A stretch of DNA of 44,666 nucleotides. It comes from Tannerella sp. GTDB lineage: Bacteria > Bacteroidota > Bacteroidia > Bacteroidales > Tannerellaceae. The stretch covers positions 1-44,666 of the forward strand of contig JAISMO010000116.1 of the NCBI GenBank assembly GCA_031276675.1. The letters run 5' to 3'. Below are positions 15,375-24,490 of this stretch, piece by piece. The notes beneath the pieces were generated by a model that was not told the DNA's origin, ran no database searches, and saw only the letters and a list, made by a program, of their open reading frames with translations. A program made the position numbers and the translations under genes. The first letter of the stretch is position 1, and each line of letters begins with the position of its first letter.

Positions 15375-16982
15375 CTACCGTTTCAGGTTCGGATTCAGAA
15401 TCACATCTCCATAAGGATAGGGAACATACATCCTGCTGTCGCTCCACGTGCCGGAGACCGGTACGGCTTCGTTTCTGAACACGCCGGGCGCCACTTCGAT
15501 CATCGGATTCTGCTTCCTGTATTCGAAATGGTCCTTGATGCGGTACATGCGGAACATGTCGCGCGCCCGGGAGGCAATGCATCCCCAGTAGTATCCGCCG
15601 ATTTCCCAGCCATGCTCGTTGTAGGCGGCCTCGGCCAGCTGTTCGGGAGTCATGGAGGTGGTATAGAGGTTGGTTTCCTTGCCGTCGGCGCGGTTGCGCA
15701 CGCGGTTCAGCACCTCGACGGCCTGGGCGTTGATCTGCCCCGAGCGGCCGATGGCTTCGGCATACCAGCAGTAGACCTCCGAAAGGCGAATGACCTGATG
15801 CATCTTTTCGCCGTCGTAGACGAGGGCGGTTGGATCGGTATAGTCAAATTCCGTGCCGCGCACGGCGCCTTCCGCGCTCTTGATGAAACAGGGCGCCACC
15901 ACGGCCCGCGACGGGGGATCGGTGTCCCACCACCAGTCGTGCAGCACACCGTCGTTCAGCAGGAGCTTCGGGAAATAGGAGGCGTCCTTGCGGGGGCCTT
16001 CCGGAAACTCTTTCCAGAACTTGATCTCGCCGTGTGTGTCGTCCCATCCGCCGCCGTGCTGCATGTCCTGCAGGAAGTCGGTCACGGTGGACATGTTGGC
16101 CGTCCGGTCGCGGTTGTAGTAAATGCCGAGAATGACTTCCGGGTTCTGGTCGTTGTATTCCCAGGAATAGACCTTCCGGTATTCGTCGAGCAGGGTGTAA
16201 TAGTACGTGCCGTTTTCCGCGCCGTCAATCACTTCCTTTGCCTTGGCTGCGGCCAGCTGGTAGTACTCCGTACCCCTGTTGAGGGGCCAGCCCGCCATGG
16301 AGAGGTAGACGTAGGCCAGCGTGGCCTTGGCCGCTCCCCTGCTGACGGCAATGTTCATCCCGTTGCGCATGTAGGGCGCGCTGGTGTAGCGATCCGGCGC
16401 TTCTTCGGCCTTTTTGAGGTCTTCGACCACCAGGTCGTAAATCTCTTCTACCGGCACCAGCGGCGCGTTGTAATCCACCTGCTCTTCGAGCATGACGGGC
16501 ACCGGCCCCCAGGTCTGCACCAGGTAGAAGTAGGCGTAGGCCCGCCAGTAATGCGCCTGGGCCAGGGCGGTCCGGATTTCTTCGGGCGTGGCCTCGGGCG
16601 TCTTCTCCACATTGTTGATGACGAAGTTGGCGGCTTTCACCATCGCCCAGCGCTGTTGCCACAGATAAGGCATCCAGGAGTTGTTGTCCGACACTTCGTA
16701 CTGGTCATGTTCCCGGAGCGGCTGCTTGTTGCTGGCCGGATGGGTCGTGATGTCGTCGCCGGCCAGAAAATTGGTGCCGGTGTAGTGATTGGCAAACTGC
16801 GCTTCGGCCACGATCTGGTACAGCGCGTTCAGCGCCAGGTTCACGTCATTCCTGTTGGTAAAAAGCATCTGGGTGGCCAGCCGACCCTTGGGTTCTTCGG
16901 TCAGAAACCGTTCGCACGCAAACGCGCCCAGCAGCATCCATACACCCAGCAGCATCTTGCATATTCTATTGAAAGTTCTCAT
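15375..16982 (-). CDS. susD: SusD/RagB-family outer-membrane nutrient-binding lipoprotein
   Basis: A 535-residue lipoprotein (signal with LLGAFAC, lipidated Cys about 23, then ERFLTEEPKG, the typical SusD N-terminus). SusD proteins sit on the cell surface as a lid on the SusC transporter and bind the glycan or peptide to be imported. Visible family features are the N-terminal TPR-like helical part (VNLALNALYQIVAEAQF, ALAQAHYWRAYAYFYLVQTWG) and the C-terminal part with RLSEVYCWYAEAIGR and LNRVRNRADG. The length is normal. The 21-bp gap after susC indicates one operon. The ligand cannot be read from the sequence. Confidence 0.95.
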   Translation of the reverse strand: MRTFNRICKMLLGVWMLLGAFACERFLTEEPKGRLATQMLFTNRNDVNLALNALYQIVAEAQFANHYTGTNFLAGDDITTHPASNKQPLREHDQYEVSDNNSWMPYLWQQRWAMVKAANFVINNVEKTPEATPEEIRTALAQAHYWRAYAYFYLVQTWGPVPVMLEEQVDYNAPLVPVEEIYDLVVEDLKKAEEAPDRYTSAPYMRNGMNIAVSRGAAKATLAYVYLSMAGWPLNRGTEYYQLAAAKAKEVIDGAENGTYYYTLLDEYRKVYSWEYNDQNPEVILGIYYNRDRTANMSTVTDFLQDMQHGGGWDDTHGEIKFWKEFPEGPRKDASYFPKLLLNDGVLHDWWWDTDPPSRAVVAPCFIKSAEGAVRGTEFDYTDPTALVYDGEKMHQVIRLSEVYCWYAEAIGRSGQINAQAVEVLNRVRNRADGKETNLYTTSMTPEQLAEAAYNEHGWEIGGYYWGCIASRARDMFRMYRIKDHFEYRKQNPMIEVAPGVFRNEAVPVSGTWSDSRMYVPYPYGDVILNPNLKR

Positions 16983-17003
16983 ATATTTATCTGTTTAAAG
17001 GGT

Positions 17004-19967
17004 TTAAAAATCGAGTTTAACACCGAAGGTAACGGTCCGGGGCACCGGATAGGCGCCCATGTCCAATCCCGTGTATTCGTTGTAGACTTCCGGGTCCATG
17101 CCCTTGTATTTCGTCAGGGTGAACAGGTTCTGGGCGCTCACCGAGAGTTGCGCGTCGGCCACCTTCAACACCTGTTTCGGAATACGGTAGGAAATGCTGA
17201 TGTTCTTCAGTTTCAGGAACGAAGCGTTCTCCAGCCAGAAGTCCGAATTGCCGTAGTATTTGGTTGCCGAATTGGTATGGCTCGGAAATTGCGCATCAGC
17301 CTTGTTTTCCACCTTGTCCCATCCCTTGTAGTAGGCGTCGCGAAGGGTGATAAAACGGTACATGCCGGTCATGGAGGCGAGTGCATAGCGAGTCATGTTC
17401 AGCCGGTTGTAGCCGGTGGCCGCATTGATGAAGAGGCTGGCCGACCAGTTTTTCCAGCTGACCATGTTGTTCCATCCGAAGGTCCATTTCGGGCTGGCCT
17501 GTCCCATGATCACCTGATCGTCGGCCGTCGGGCTGATGGTCAGGCTGCCGTCGGCTCGCTGATAGAGGTTGGCGCCGTTCTCGTCGAATCCTTTCCACTG
17601 ATAGAGGTAGAAGGAGCCGAGCGGATAGCCCGGTTTCATGATCTGCATGGCGCCGCCGTAATTGCTGTAGTTGGCGTCGAGAATGAAATCGGAACCCGCC
17701 AGGTCTATCACCTCGTTCCTCACGTGGGAGGCGTTCAGCGTGGTTTCCCACGTCAGTTCCTCGCCGCTCACGGGGATGGCGTTTACGGAAAATTCAACGC
17801 CGGAGTTTTTCACCTCTCCCTGGTTCACCCAGAATCCGCCGCCGCCGTTGTAACTCGGTACGGCCTTCGGGAACAGCAGGTCTTTGGTCTCCTTCAGGAA
17901 CCAGTCGAAGGTGAGATTCAGCCGGCTGTCCAGCACGCTGAGGTCGGCGCCGAAATCATACTGGTAGGTCTTTTCCCAGCGCACGTCGGGCGTGGCAAAC
18001 GAGTTGCCCCAGTAGCCGGTGTAGCGGGTGGAGGTGCCCCAGCCGTAGCCTGTGGCGGAGAGCATACCCAGCGTGCTGTAGCGTCCGATGTCCTGGTTGC
18101 CCGTAACGCCGAAGCTGGTTCGTATCTTCAGTTGCTGGAAAAGCTCCTGACCGTCCATGAAATCTTCGCGGGAGGCGTCCCAGGCCAGGGCGCCGGAGGG
18201 GAAGTATCCCCACTTGTTGTCGCCCTGGAATTTGGAGGAGCCGTCGGCCCGGAAGGTGCCGGTCAGCAGGTAGCGTCCCTTGTAGCTGTACATCAGCCGC
18301 CCGATGCCCGAAACGATGGACTCGGCCGAGTATTCGTTGCTCTCGCTGCGGGTGGCCGCGCTGTTCACGCTCCAGTAGCCCAGCTTTTCATTGCTCAGGT
18401 CCCTGCCGGCTATTGCCATGCCGGTCGTTTCGGCATTGCTCGCCTCCCATACGGCCGTGGCGGTCAGGCTGTGGTCGCCGAAGGTTTTCTGGTAGGTCAG
18501 GTTGTTGGTGTTCTGCCAGTAGATGTTCATGCCGCTGCCGTTTCCCATGGTGCTGATGGCGCCCGGCCCTCCCAGCGAGGAGGTGAATGAATATTCCGGA
18601 GCATGACGGTAATTGGCGCCGCCCTGCACGGAGAGCGTAAGGCCGTCCGCGATCCTGAAAAGCAGGGTGAGGTTGCCGTTCATGTAATACCTGTAATTGT
18701 CGTTATAGTTGACCATTCTCGTGCCATACGGATTGCTGTCGACCGAATTGTACGGGTCGCGGTAATACACGCCCGTTTCCTCGTCCTTCATTTCCATGGC
18801 AGGCGAATAGTTGATGGCATTCATCAGGCTTACGCCGTTGTTATGGGCGTGCACTCTGGACATGTTGAGCTTGGTGGAAAGCGTCAGCCAGGATGTGACC
18901 TCCGTATCCAGATTGACCCGCAACTGGGCACGCTGGAACTTGGTGGTAATGGTAATGGCCGACATGTCCAGCACATTGCCGGAAACCAGATACCGGTTTT
19001 TCGACGAACCGCCCGAAATGCTCAGCTTGTAGTCCTGGCTGACGCCGGTTTGCGTGATCAAATCCTGCCAGTCAATGCCCTTGGTGCCGTTCCTGTAGGC
19101 TTCCACGTCAGCCGCGGAAACGGTGGTGCTTCCCATGATGTCGTTCAGCGCCAGCGCATACTCGTAAGCGCTCAGCAGGTCATATTTTTTAATGATATGA
19201 GAGAGGCCCGTGGCCACGTCCAGCGTGATGCGCGCCTTTCCATCCCCGCCTTTCCGGGTGGTGACCAGCACCACGCCGTTGGCGCCCCGCGAGCCGTAGA
19301 TGGCCGTGGCGGAAGCGTCTTTCAGCACCTCAACGGACTGAATATCGGAAGGATTGATGCCTTCCAGTCCGGTGGAACTGACAATCCCGTCCACAATATA
19401 CAGCGGGTCGCTGCTCTTGTTGATGGAAGTCGTACCCCGGATACGCACCTTGATGCCTTCGCCGGGCATCCCGCTCAGTGTGGTGACTTCCACGCCGGCG
19501 GTACGTCCCTGAAGAATGTCTTCCACCCGTTTGACCGGCTGGTCTTTGAACTGTTTGTCCGAAACCGAAGCCACCGAACCGGTCAGGTCGCTTTTCTTGA
19601 CCGTTCCGTAACCGATGACAACGACCTCTTCCAGCATTTCGCTGTCATCCTTCAACGTGACGGTAATCGAGGTTTGTCCGGCCACGCTGACATCCTGTGT
19701 GACATAGCCGATAAACGAAACCTGAAGCACTGCTTTTTCGGAAACGGTCAGGCTGAACGCGCCATCCGTGTCGGATACCGTGCCGTTGGTCGTTCCCTTT
19801 TCCACCACATTCGCACCGATAATCACCTCGCCCTGCGAGTCGATTATCCTGCCGTTCACTCTCTTATCTCCCTGTGCATGTATGGAAAACGATGTTCCCA
19901 GGATACACAGCAGGCACATGATCTTTCGACATGTATTCCAACTTCTAAATGTCTTTCTCTTTTTCAT
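17004..19967 (-). CDS. susC: SusC/RagA-family TonB-dependent outer-membrane transporter
   Basis: A 987-residue TonB-dependent receptor that imports glycans or peptides with its SusD partner. Order: signal peptide to about residue 32 (ending SIHAQ); carboxypeptidase-regulatory-like domain about 35-110 (NGRIIDSQGEVIIGANV); TonB-box-like EEVVVIGYG near 117; plug domain to about 240 (GRTAGVEV, IRIRG-type motif VRIRGTTS, DPLYIVDG); beta-barrel to the end. The terminal residue is F (GVKLDF), as expected for outer-membrane barrels. No N-terminal anti-sigma-interacting (STN) domain is present, so regulation by the FecI/FecR type is not suggested. It is the first gene of the susCD operon; the region upstream contains a small ORF with its own promoter-like motif. 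Confidence 0.96.
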   Translation of the reverse strand: MKKRKTFRSWNTCRKIMCLLCILGTSFSIHAQGDKRVNGRIIDSQGEVIIGANVVEKGTTNGTVSDTDGAFSLTVSEKAVLQVSFIGYVTQDVSVAGQTSITVTLKDDSEMLEEVVVIGYGTVKKSDLTGSVASVSDKQFKDQPVKRVEDILQGRTAGVEVTTLSGMPGEGIKVRIRGTTSINKSSDPLYIVDGIVSSTGLEGINPSDIQSVEVLKDASATAIYGSRGANGVVLVTTRKGGDGKARITLDVATGLSHIIKKYDLLSAYEYALALNDIMGSTTVSAADVEAYRNGTKGIDWQDLITQTGVSQDYKLSISGGSSKNRYLVSGNVLDMSAITITTKFQRAQLRVNLDTEVTSWLTLSTKLNMSRVHAHNNGVSLMNAINYSPAMEMKDEETGVYYRDPYNSVDSNPYGTRMVNYNDNYRYYMNGNLTLLFRIADGLTLSVQGGANYRHAPEYSFTSSLGGPGAISTMGNGSGMNIYWQNTNNLTYQKTFGDHSLTATAVWEASNAETTGMAIAGRDLSNEKLGYWSVNSAATRSESNEYSAESIVSGIGRLMYSYKGRYLLTGTFRADGSSKFQGDNKWGYFPSGALAWDASREDFMDGQELFQQLKIRTSFGVTGNQDIGRYSTLGMLSATGYGWGTSTRYTGYWGNSFATPDVRWEKTYQYDFGADLSVLDSRLNLTFDWFLKETKDLLFPKAVPSYNGGGGFWVNQGEVKNSGVEFSVNAIPVSGEELTWETTLNASHVRNEVIDLAGSDFILDANYSNYGGAMQIMKPGYPLGSFYLYQWKGFDENGANLYQRADGSLTISPTADDQVIMGQASPKWTFGWNNMVSWKNWSASLFINAATGYNRLNMTRYALASMTGMYRFITLRDAYYKGWDKVENKADAQFPSHTNSATKYYGNSDFWLENASFLKLKNISISYRIPKQVLKVADAQLSVSAQNLFTLTKYKGMDPEVYNEYTGLDMGAYPVPRTVTFGVKLDF

Positions 19968-20070
19968 ACGTCAATTTTTATAATTTATTTGGTTTGGTAA
20001 ATAACGGCGCTCTTGAGTTTGAACCCCTCCGTCGCCTTTTGTCGGTTGTCTCATAATATACGATCAGCTT

Positions 20071-20319
20071 TTATCCTGTTTCTCTGCAAACACCCTCCTT
20101 TCTGTTTTTGTCCTGCGCGTGCACGGGTGAAAAGCGTCCATGAGAAATATCAAAAATGCTTTCGCCATATCCGCAAATGAGGTGTCCCCACTGTGCTGAT
20201 ATGTAAAAATTACAGCTTCTAAACTTACCGTGTACAAACCTGTACATTTCATTCCATCCGTTTGATTCAATCATATATTTCTCATTTACATCGAATAATA
20301 CACTTTCAGGTACTTGCAT
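20071..20319 (-). CDS. Small ORF upstream of susC, unknown
   Basis: An 82-codon frame (MQVPESVLFDVNEKYMIE) that I do not recognise. In favour of expression is a -7-type motif TATATTTG on the minus strand at 20335-20342, just upstream of the start. It ends about 100 bp before susC in the same direction. It could be a fragment of a regulator, a leader ORF, or nothing. The codon pattern is AT-richer than that of susC. The rest of the 19968-20618 gap contains no other convincing gene. Confidence 0.35.
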   Translation of the reverse strand: MQVPESVLFDVNEKYMIESNGWNEMYRFVHGKFRSCNFYISAQWGHLICGYGESIFDISHGRFSPVHAQDKNRKEGVCRETG

Positions 20320-20334
20320 TCCATTTTTAATGTG

Positions 20335-20342
20335 ACAAATAT
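20335..20342 (-). promoter_or_regulatory. -7 promoter motif reading towards susC
   Basis: CAAATATA on the plus strand is TATATTTG on the minus strand, a match to the Bacteroidota -7 consensus TAnnTTTG. A transcript from here would include the 82-codon ORF and could continue into susC. Confidence 0.45.
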
Positions 20343-20493
20343 AAAGGAATGGAACGGATTTCTCTCATCCGGTTATATTAAAAGTTCCGAATTTGAGCGT
20401 TAATGTTATGGACACGGAAGACGCCGCAGCCTCTTTTTCTCCGGAAAAGTCTCCGAAAACGGATATTCGCTCAAACGGCATGTGGCACAACCG

Positions 20494-20523
20494 TTGTGAA
20501 TTCAAGAACATTTCGTACCTTTG
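20494..20523 (+). promoter_or_regulatory. Promoter of tRNA-Arg
   Basis: TTG at 20494 and TACCTTTG at 20516-20523, with 19 bp between, fit the Bacteroidota -33/-7 consensus. The tRNA follows 95 bp downstream. Confidence 0.6.
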
Positions 20524-20618
20524 TCGCCGTCGTGACAGGTTTATTGCTTGAGTGCCGTTTGAATGATTCATTTGCTGTCATCTTTCTTAATCGCAGGCTG
20601 TTTCATGTCGGTAAACAA

Positions 20619-20692
20619 GGTTCCGTAGCTCAGTTGGATAGAGCAACAGCCTTCTAAGCTGTGGGTCGAGCGTTCGAGCCGCTCCGGAATCA
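20619..20692 (+). tRNA. tRNA-Arg, anticodon UCU
   Basis: A complete cloverleaf. The acceptor stem GGTTCCG pairs with CGGAATC; the D arm contains AGCTCAGTTGGATAGAGC; the anticodon stem ACAGC/GCTGT encloses CTTCTAA with anticodon TCT (reads AGA/AGG); the T arm contains GTTCGAGCC. The discriminator base is A and the CCA end is not encoded. No integrated element is visible at its 3' end. Confidence 0.95.
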
Positions 20693-20808
20693 CAGGGAAA
20701 CTCCCGCCGCTCAACAGTAAGGGTGTGCATGTGGCGATCAGGCCCGCTTTTACCCGGCTTCGCAGGCATCAAGCCGGTGGTGGAACGGGCCAAATTATTC
20801 AATTTTAA

Positions 20809-21267
20809 ATGGCAAAAAGAGACGATAAACAGTTAGAGACAGACCGGAGGTATTTGCGGATGGCGCGGATATGGGCCGAAAATTCGTATTGCAAACGCCG
20901 TCGAGTGGGTGCTTTGATTGTCAAGAACCAGATGATTATTTCGGACGGATATAACGGAACGCCTTCCGGGTTTGAAAACGTTTGCGAGGATGAAAACAAT
21001 ATGACCAAACCTTACGTGCTTCATGCCGAGGCGAATGCCATCACCAAGGTGGCCGCATCCTCCAACAGCAGCAGGGGGGCCACGATCTATATCACCGCGT
21101 CGCCCTGCATCGAATGTGCCAAACTGATTATCCAGGCGGGAATCGTAAGGGTGGTGTACAGCGAAGCATATCATACGGAAGAGGGATGCCACCTGCTTTT
21201 ACGGGCCGGAATTGCAGTAGATTATATCGACATAACAAAACAGGAAGATGAATACGCTCAGAAATAA
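20809..21267 (+). CDS. dCMP deaminase-family protein (ComEB-like)
   Basis: A 152-residue zinc-dependent deaminase. The zinc and proton-shuttle motif HAEANAI (about residues 69-75) and PCIECAKLI (about 102-110) are intact, giving His plus two Cys ligands and a catalytic Glu. The N-terminal part (RRRVGALIVKNQMIISDGYNGTP) is typical of the ComEB/dCMP deaminase family, which makes dUMP for thymidylate synthesis. The length is normal and the protein soluble. Its last 20 bp overlap the start of the protease gene, so the two are translationally coupled in one operon. Confidence 0.92.
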   Translation: MAKRDDKQLETDRRYLRMARIWAENSYCKRRRVGALIVKNQMIISDGYNGTPSGFENVCEDENNMTKPYVLHAEANAITKVAASSNSSRGATIYITASPCIECAKLIIQAGIVRVVYSEAYHTEEGCHLLLRAGIAVDYIDITKQEDEYAQK

Positions 21268-22864
21268 AAAGTTAAATTTGTTTGTGCCCATTGCGCTGGC
21301 AGTCATTATCAGTATATCGTGCGGTTATTTCGCCGGTTCCCGCCTGTCGGGGAAACATTCTTTTTACACCGGAAACAAGATTGACGCCATCCTGAGCATC
21401 ATTGACCGGCAGTATGTGGATACGGTAAATATCCATCGACTGATCGAAACGGTGGCTACCAGTCTGGTCAATGAACTGGATCCTCATTCCAAACTGATTT
21501 CGGCGGAGGAACTGCAGAGCGTCACGGACAATCTGGAAGGCTCTTTCAGCGGCATCGGCGTTTCATTTACCTCCCCCTCGGACACCATTCTGATTACGAG
21601 CGTCATTTCCGGAGGCCCGGCCGAAAAGGTCGGCATCCTGCCGTTTGACCGGATCATCACGATTGACGATTCGACCTATGCCGGGAAAAGCATCACCGAC
21701 ACGCAGATCATGCGGACGTTGCGCGGCCCCAAAAACACCAGAGTGAAACTCGGCATCCAGCGCGGCGGATCGCCTGAACTGATCCATTTTGAAGTGACTC
21801 GCGGAGATGTGCCGAACTATTCCGTTGACGTTTCCTATGCGCTGGGGGAAATCGGATATATTAAGGTAAACAGTTTTGCACGCACGACCTACAACGAATT
21901 TATTACCGCACTTGCCAAACTCCAGAAAAACGGCTGTAGCGGTTACATCATTGACCTGCGGGGCAACCGGGGCGGTTATCTGGACATTGCCATCCGGATG
22001 GCCAATGAGTTTCTGCCCTCCAGGCGGCTGATCGTCTATATGGAAGGGCAGGCCTATCAGCGGCAAAGTTTTTATGCCGACGGCAGCGGATCGTTTCAGC
22101 AGGCGCCACTGGTCGTCCTGGTAGACGAGATGTCCGGCTCGGCAAGCGAGGTCTTTGCCGGCACGGTTCAGGACAATGACAGGGGATTGATCATCGGCCG
22201 GCGGACATATGGAAAAGGACTGGTGCAGAACTCCATCATGATGGACGACGGTTCCGAACTGCGGCTGACCGTGGCACGCTACTATACGCCTTCGGGACGC
22301 TGCATCCAGAAAATGTATGAAATGGGCAAGTCCGAAGAATATGATCAGGACCTGAACATCCGCTACCGGCACGGCGAATTTTACGTCATGGACAGCATCC
22401 GGATGGATGAATCGCTACAGTTCTCAACCCTGGGCGGACGCATGGTTTATGGCGGCGGCGGCATCATGCCCGATCTTTTTATCCCGCTCGATACCGGCAA
22501 TGTGACCTCCTACTATGATGCGGTGATAAACAGCGGCGCGCTGTATGAGTTTGTGCTGGAATATTCCGAACGGAATCAGTCCAGACTGTCCGCTTATTCC
22601 TCTTACAAAGAACTGTATGCCTACCTGAAACAGCAGCCGCTTCTCACGGAGTTCACCGACTATGCGGAAACCAAAGGCATCCGTAAACGACCGACGCTGA
22701 TTCAGATTTCCGGGGAACTGATAGAGACGGCCATACACGCTTATATTATTCGCAACTTCTTTGATTCGGACGGCTTCTATCCGGTTTTCCAAAAGGATGA
22801 TTCCACCATTCTTCAGGCCGTCAAAGTCATCCGCGACGGCACATGGAAACCGGATGTATCCTGA
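21248..22864 (+). CDS. C-terminal processing peptidase, S41 family (CtpA/Prc-like)
   Basis: A 538-residue protease with an N-terminal membrane anchor or signal (LNLFVPIALAVIISISCGYF), active on the periplasmic side. A PDZ domain lies at about 85-170 (GIGVSFTSPSDTILITSVIS). The S41 core at about 200-370 holds the Ser nucleophile in EMSGSASEVFAG and the general-base Lys in RRTYGKGLVQ. The C-terminal 150 residues are the extension common in Bacteroidota S41 proteases. Such enzymes trim or degrade periplasmic proteins. The gene starts within the end of the deaminase gene and overlaps the next gene by 11 bp. Confidence 0.93.
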   Translation: MNTLRNKKLNLFVPIALAVIISISCGYFAGSRLSGKHSFYTGNKIDAILSIIDRQYVDTVNIHRLIETVATSLVNELDPHSKLISAEELQSVTDNLEGSFSGIGVSFTSPSDTILITSVISGGPAEKVGILPFDRIITIDDSTYAGKSITDTQIMRTLRGPKNTRVKLGIQRGGSPELIHFEVTRGDVPNYSVDVSYALGEIGYIKVNSFARTTYNEFITALAKLQKNGCSGYIIDLRGNRGGYLDIAIRMANEFLPSRRLIVYMEGQAYQRQSFYADGSGSFQQAPLVVLVDEMSGSASEVFAGTVQDNDRGLIIGRRTYGKGLVQNSIMMDDGSELRLTVARYYTPSGRCIQKMYEMGKSEEYDQDLNIRYRHGEFYVMDSIRMDESLQFSTLGGRMVYGGGGIMPDLFIPLDTGNVTSYYDAVINSGALYEFVLEYSERNQSRLSAYSSYKELYAYLKQQPLLTEFTDYAETKGIRKRPTLIQISGELIETAIHAYIIRNFFDSDGFYPVFQKDDSTILQAVKVIRDGTWKPDVS

Positions 22865-23468
22865 ATCGCCCGCCGGCATGGAACCGGAGACGCACAAACA
22901 GCAGTGGCGCCGCAGGATGGCCGCACTGAAAAAGCAGTACGGGAACAGCACCCTGCAGCGTCGGCTTTCGGAGCAGGTCTGGCGCCACGTCGAACAGTTG
23001 CCGCAATTCCGGGAAGCCCGCCGTATCGCCTGTTATCATGCCCTGCCGGACGAGGTGCAAACGACGGCCTTCCTTGAAAAATGGCGCCGCGACAGACTCA
23101 TCCTGCTGCCCGCAGTGCGGGGCGAGACGATGATCTTCCTGCCCTATCGGGGAGAAGAATCGCTTCGCAGGGGCGCCTTCCATCTGATGGAACCGGACGG
23201 AGGGGATGAAAAAGCGTTCGCCGAGCCGGAACTGATCCTTGTACCCGGCGTCGCGTTTGACCGCCGATTGAACCGGCTGGGAAGAGGCAAGGGATATTAT
23301 GACCGTTTTCTGTCCGCTCATCCGGTACCCGCGGCGGGTGTCTGTTTCCAGTTTCAGCTTTTTGACCGGATACCGGTCGACAGCCACGACCGGAAAATGA
23401 CCTGGATCGTCACCGAAGAAGAAACCGTCGAAAAGATTACCGATACTTCGCAGGATATGATTTTGTGA
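22854..23468 (+). CDS. 5-formyltetrahydrofolate cyclo-ligase
   Basis: About 204 residues from ATG 22854, which overlaps the protease stop by 11 bp; ATG 22878 (MEPETHKQQWRRRM) is an equally plausible start giving about 196 residues. The enzyme uses ATP to convert 5-formyl-THF to 5,10-methenyl-THF in one-carbon metabolism. The hallmark motif LNRLGRGKGYYDRFL near the C-terminus is intact, preceded by ILVPGVAFD. The N-terminus has the conserved Arg/Lys-rich helix (QWRRRMAALKKQ). It is the third gene of the deaminase-protease run. Confidence 0.93.
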   Translation: MYPESPAGMEPETHKQQWRRRMAALKKQYGNSTLQRRLSEQVWRHVEQLPQFREARRIACYHALPDEVQTTAFLEKWRRDRLILLPAVRGETMIFLPYRGEESLRRGAFHLMEPDGGDEKAFAEPELILVPGVAFDRRLNRLGRGKGYYDRFLSAHPVPAAGVCFQFQLFDRIPVDSHDRKMTWIVTEEETVEKITDTSQDMIL

Positions 23469-23562
23469 ACAGCCAGACCCGACCGGATGCTATTTCCAGC
23501 ATTCAATAAACCTTTGATTACGAACACTGTCGTGACGCACGCTTTGCCGCGTCGCGACACAA

Positions 23563-23677
23563 GGCATTTCCGTGATGCGGAGTAAGTAACCTCTGCAATG
23601 CAGAGTAAGTAACCTCCGGTGCACGGAACAAGTAACCTCCGATACGTGGAACAGGCGACCTCCGGGATGCGGAGCAG
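23563..23677. repeat. 23-bp tandem array, five units
   Basis: Units start at 23563 (degenerate), 23586, 23609, 23632 and 23655, exactly 23 bp apart. The core is GTAACCTCCG followed by a complementary CGGAG or GCAGAG; for example CTCTGC-AAT-GCAGAG is a perfect hairpin. It lies between the convergent cyclo-ligase and tadA genes. The rest of the gap to 23924 has no gene. Confidence 0.85.
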
Positions 23678-23924
23678 CCCTGTGCCGTGACAGGAAGCTT
23701 TATTCTTGATTATAAAGCAACAAGAATCCGTGTTCATCCGTAAAATCCGTGTCATCCGCGTGTTGAAGACGCTGGAGACATCCTCTGTACCCCCTTAGGG
23801 ATGAAAAATCAATAGCATAGCACAGCCCCTCCTGCTGGACAGGCAACGATAAAACCTCCTTTTCACCGCATTTCGAAAACAAAACAGCCTCCGTATCCGT
23901 AATAAACCGGCAACCCATGACCTC

Positions 23925-23964
23925 ATTACCTCATTAACCGGAAATAGACAGTTAATGAGGTAAT
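23925..23964. terminator. Hairpin between convergent genes
   Basis: ATTACCTCATTAAC and GTTAATGAGGTAAT form a perfect 14-bp stem with a 12-nt loop, placed between the 3' ends of the cyclo-ligase gene and tadA. It is a plausible bidirectional terminator. Confidence 0.6.
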
Positions 23965-24038
23965 CGGGTGCGTGCCGTCTTCGGGCTATGGAGGTTATTT
24001 TGCAGGGGAAATGAGGTTTGTCTGTTACTTTTCATCGC

Positions 24039-24479
24039 TCAGCGTTTCTCCCGGAAAAACGCCTGCATCAGGGCGATGCATTCTTCCTGCATCACGCCGT
24101 GCCGGACGGCGGTTTTCGGATGCAGGACGTCGGGCGCATAACGCTGAAACCCTTTTTTCACGTCGGGAGCGCCGTAGGTCAAACAGCCGATTCGGGACCA
24201 GCCTATCGCGCCGGCACACATCGCGCAAGGCTCCAGCGTCACATACAGGGCGCAGTCCGAAAGATATTTTGCGCCCAGCATGTCCGCCGCCGCCGTGATG
24301 GACAGCATTTCGGCATGAGCCGTCGGATCGTTCAGGCGCTCGGTACGGTTATGGGCGCGTGCTATGATCCGGTTGCGGCACACCACTACCGCCCCCACGG
24401 GAACTTCGCCTTCGGCCGCCGCCAGTCGGGCCTCCGACAGCGCCTGCCGCATAAAATATTCATCGGTGAAAAAGGACAT
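24039..24479 (-). CDS. tadA: tRNA-specific adenosine deaminase
   Basis: A 146-residue cytoplasmic enzyme that converts A34 of tRNA-Arg(ACG) to inosine. The active-site motif TAHAEMLSI (His ligand and catalytic Glu) and the second zinc motif PCAMCAGAI are both intact, and the N-terminal FMRQALSEARLAAAEGEVPVGA is typical of TadA. Length is normal. It lies 11 bp after the small gene at 24491, in the same direction, and shares its promoter. Confidence 0.95.
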   Translation of the reverse strand: MSFFTDEYFMRQALSEARLAAAEGEVPVGAVVVCRNRIIARAHNRTERLNDPTAHAEMLSITAAADMLGAKYLSDCALYVTLEPCAMCAGAIGWSRIGCLTYGAPDVKKGFQRYAPDVLHPKTAVRHGVMQEECIALMQAFFREKR

Positions 24480-24490
24480 GGTGCGTCTGT

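Noticed and set aside
15285-18590. An 1101-codon plus-strand frame opposite susD and susC
   Set aside because: Antisense of two well-recognised genes and crosses both; high-GC codon bias explains the open frame.
20619-20692. tRNA-Arg as an attachment site of an integrated element
   Set aside because: No integrase follows and no repeat of the tRNA 3' end was found in the window; the genes downstream are housekeeping.
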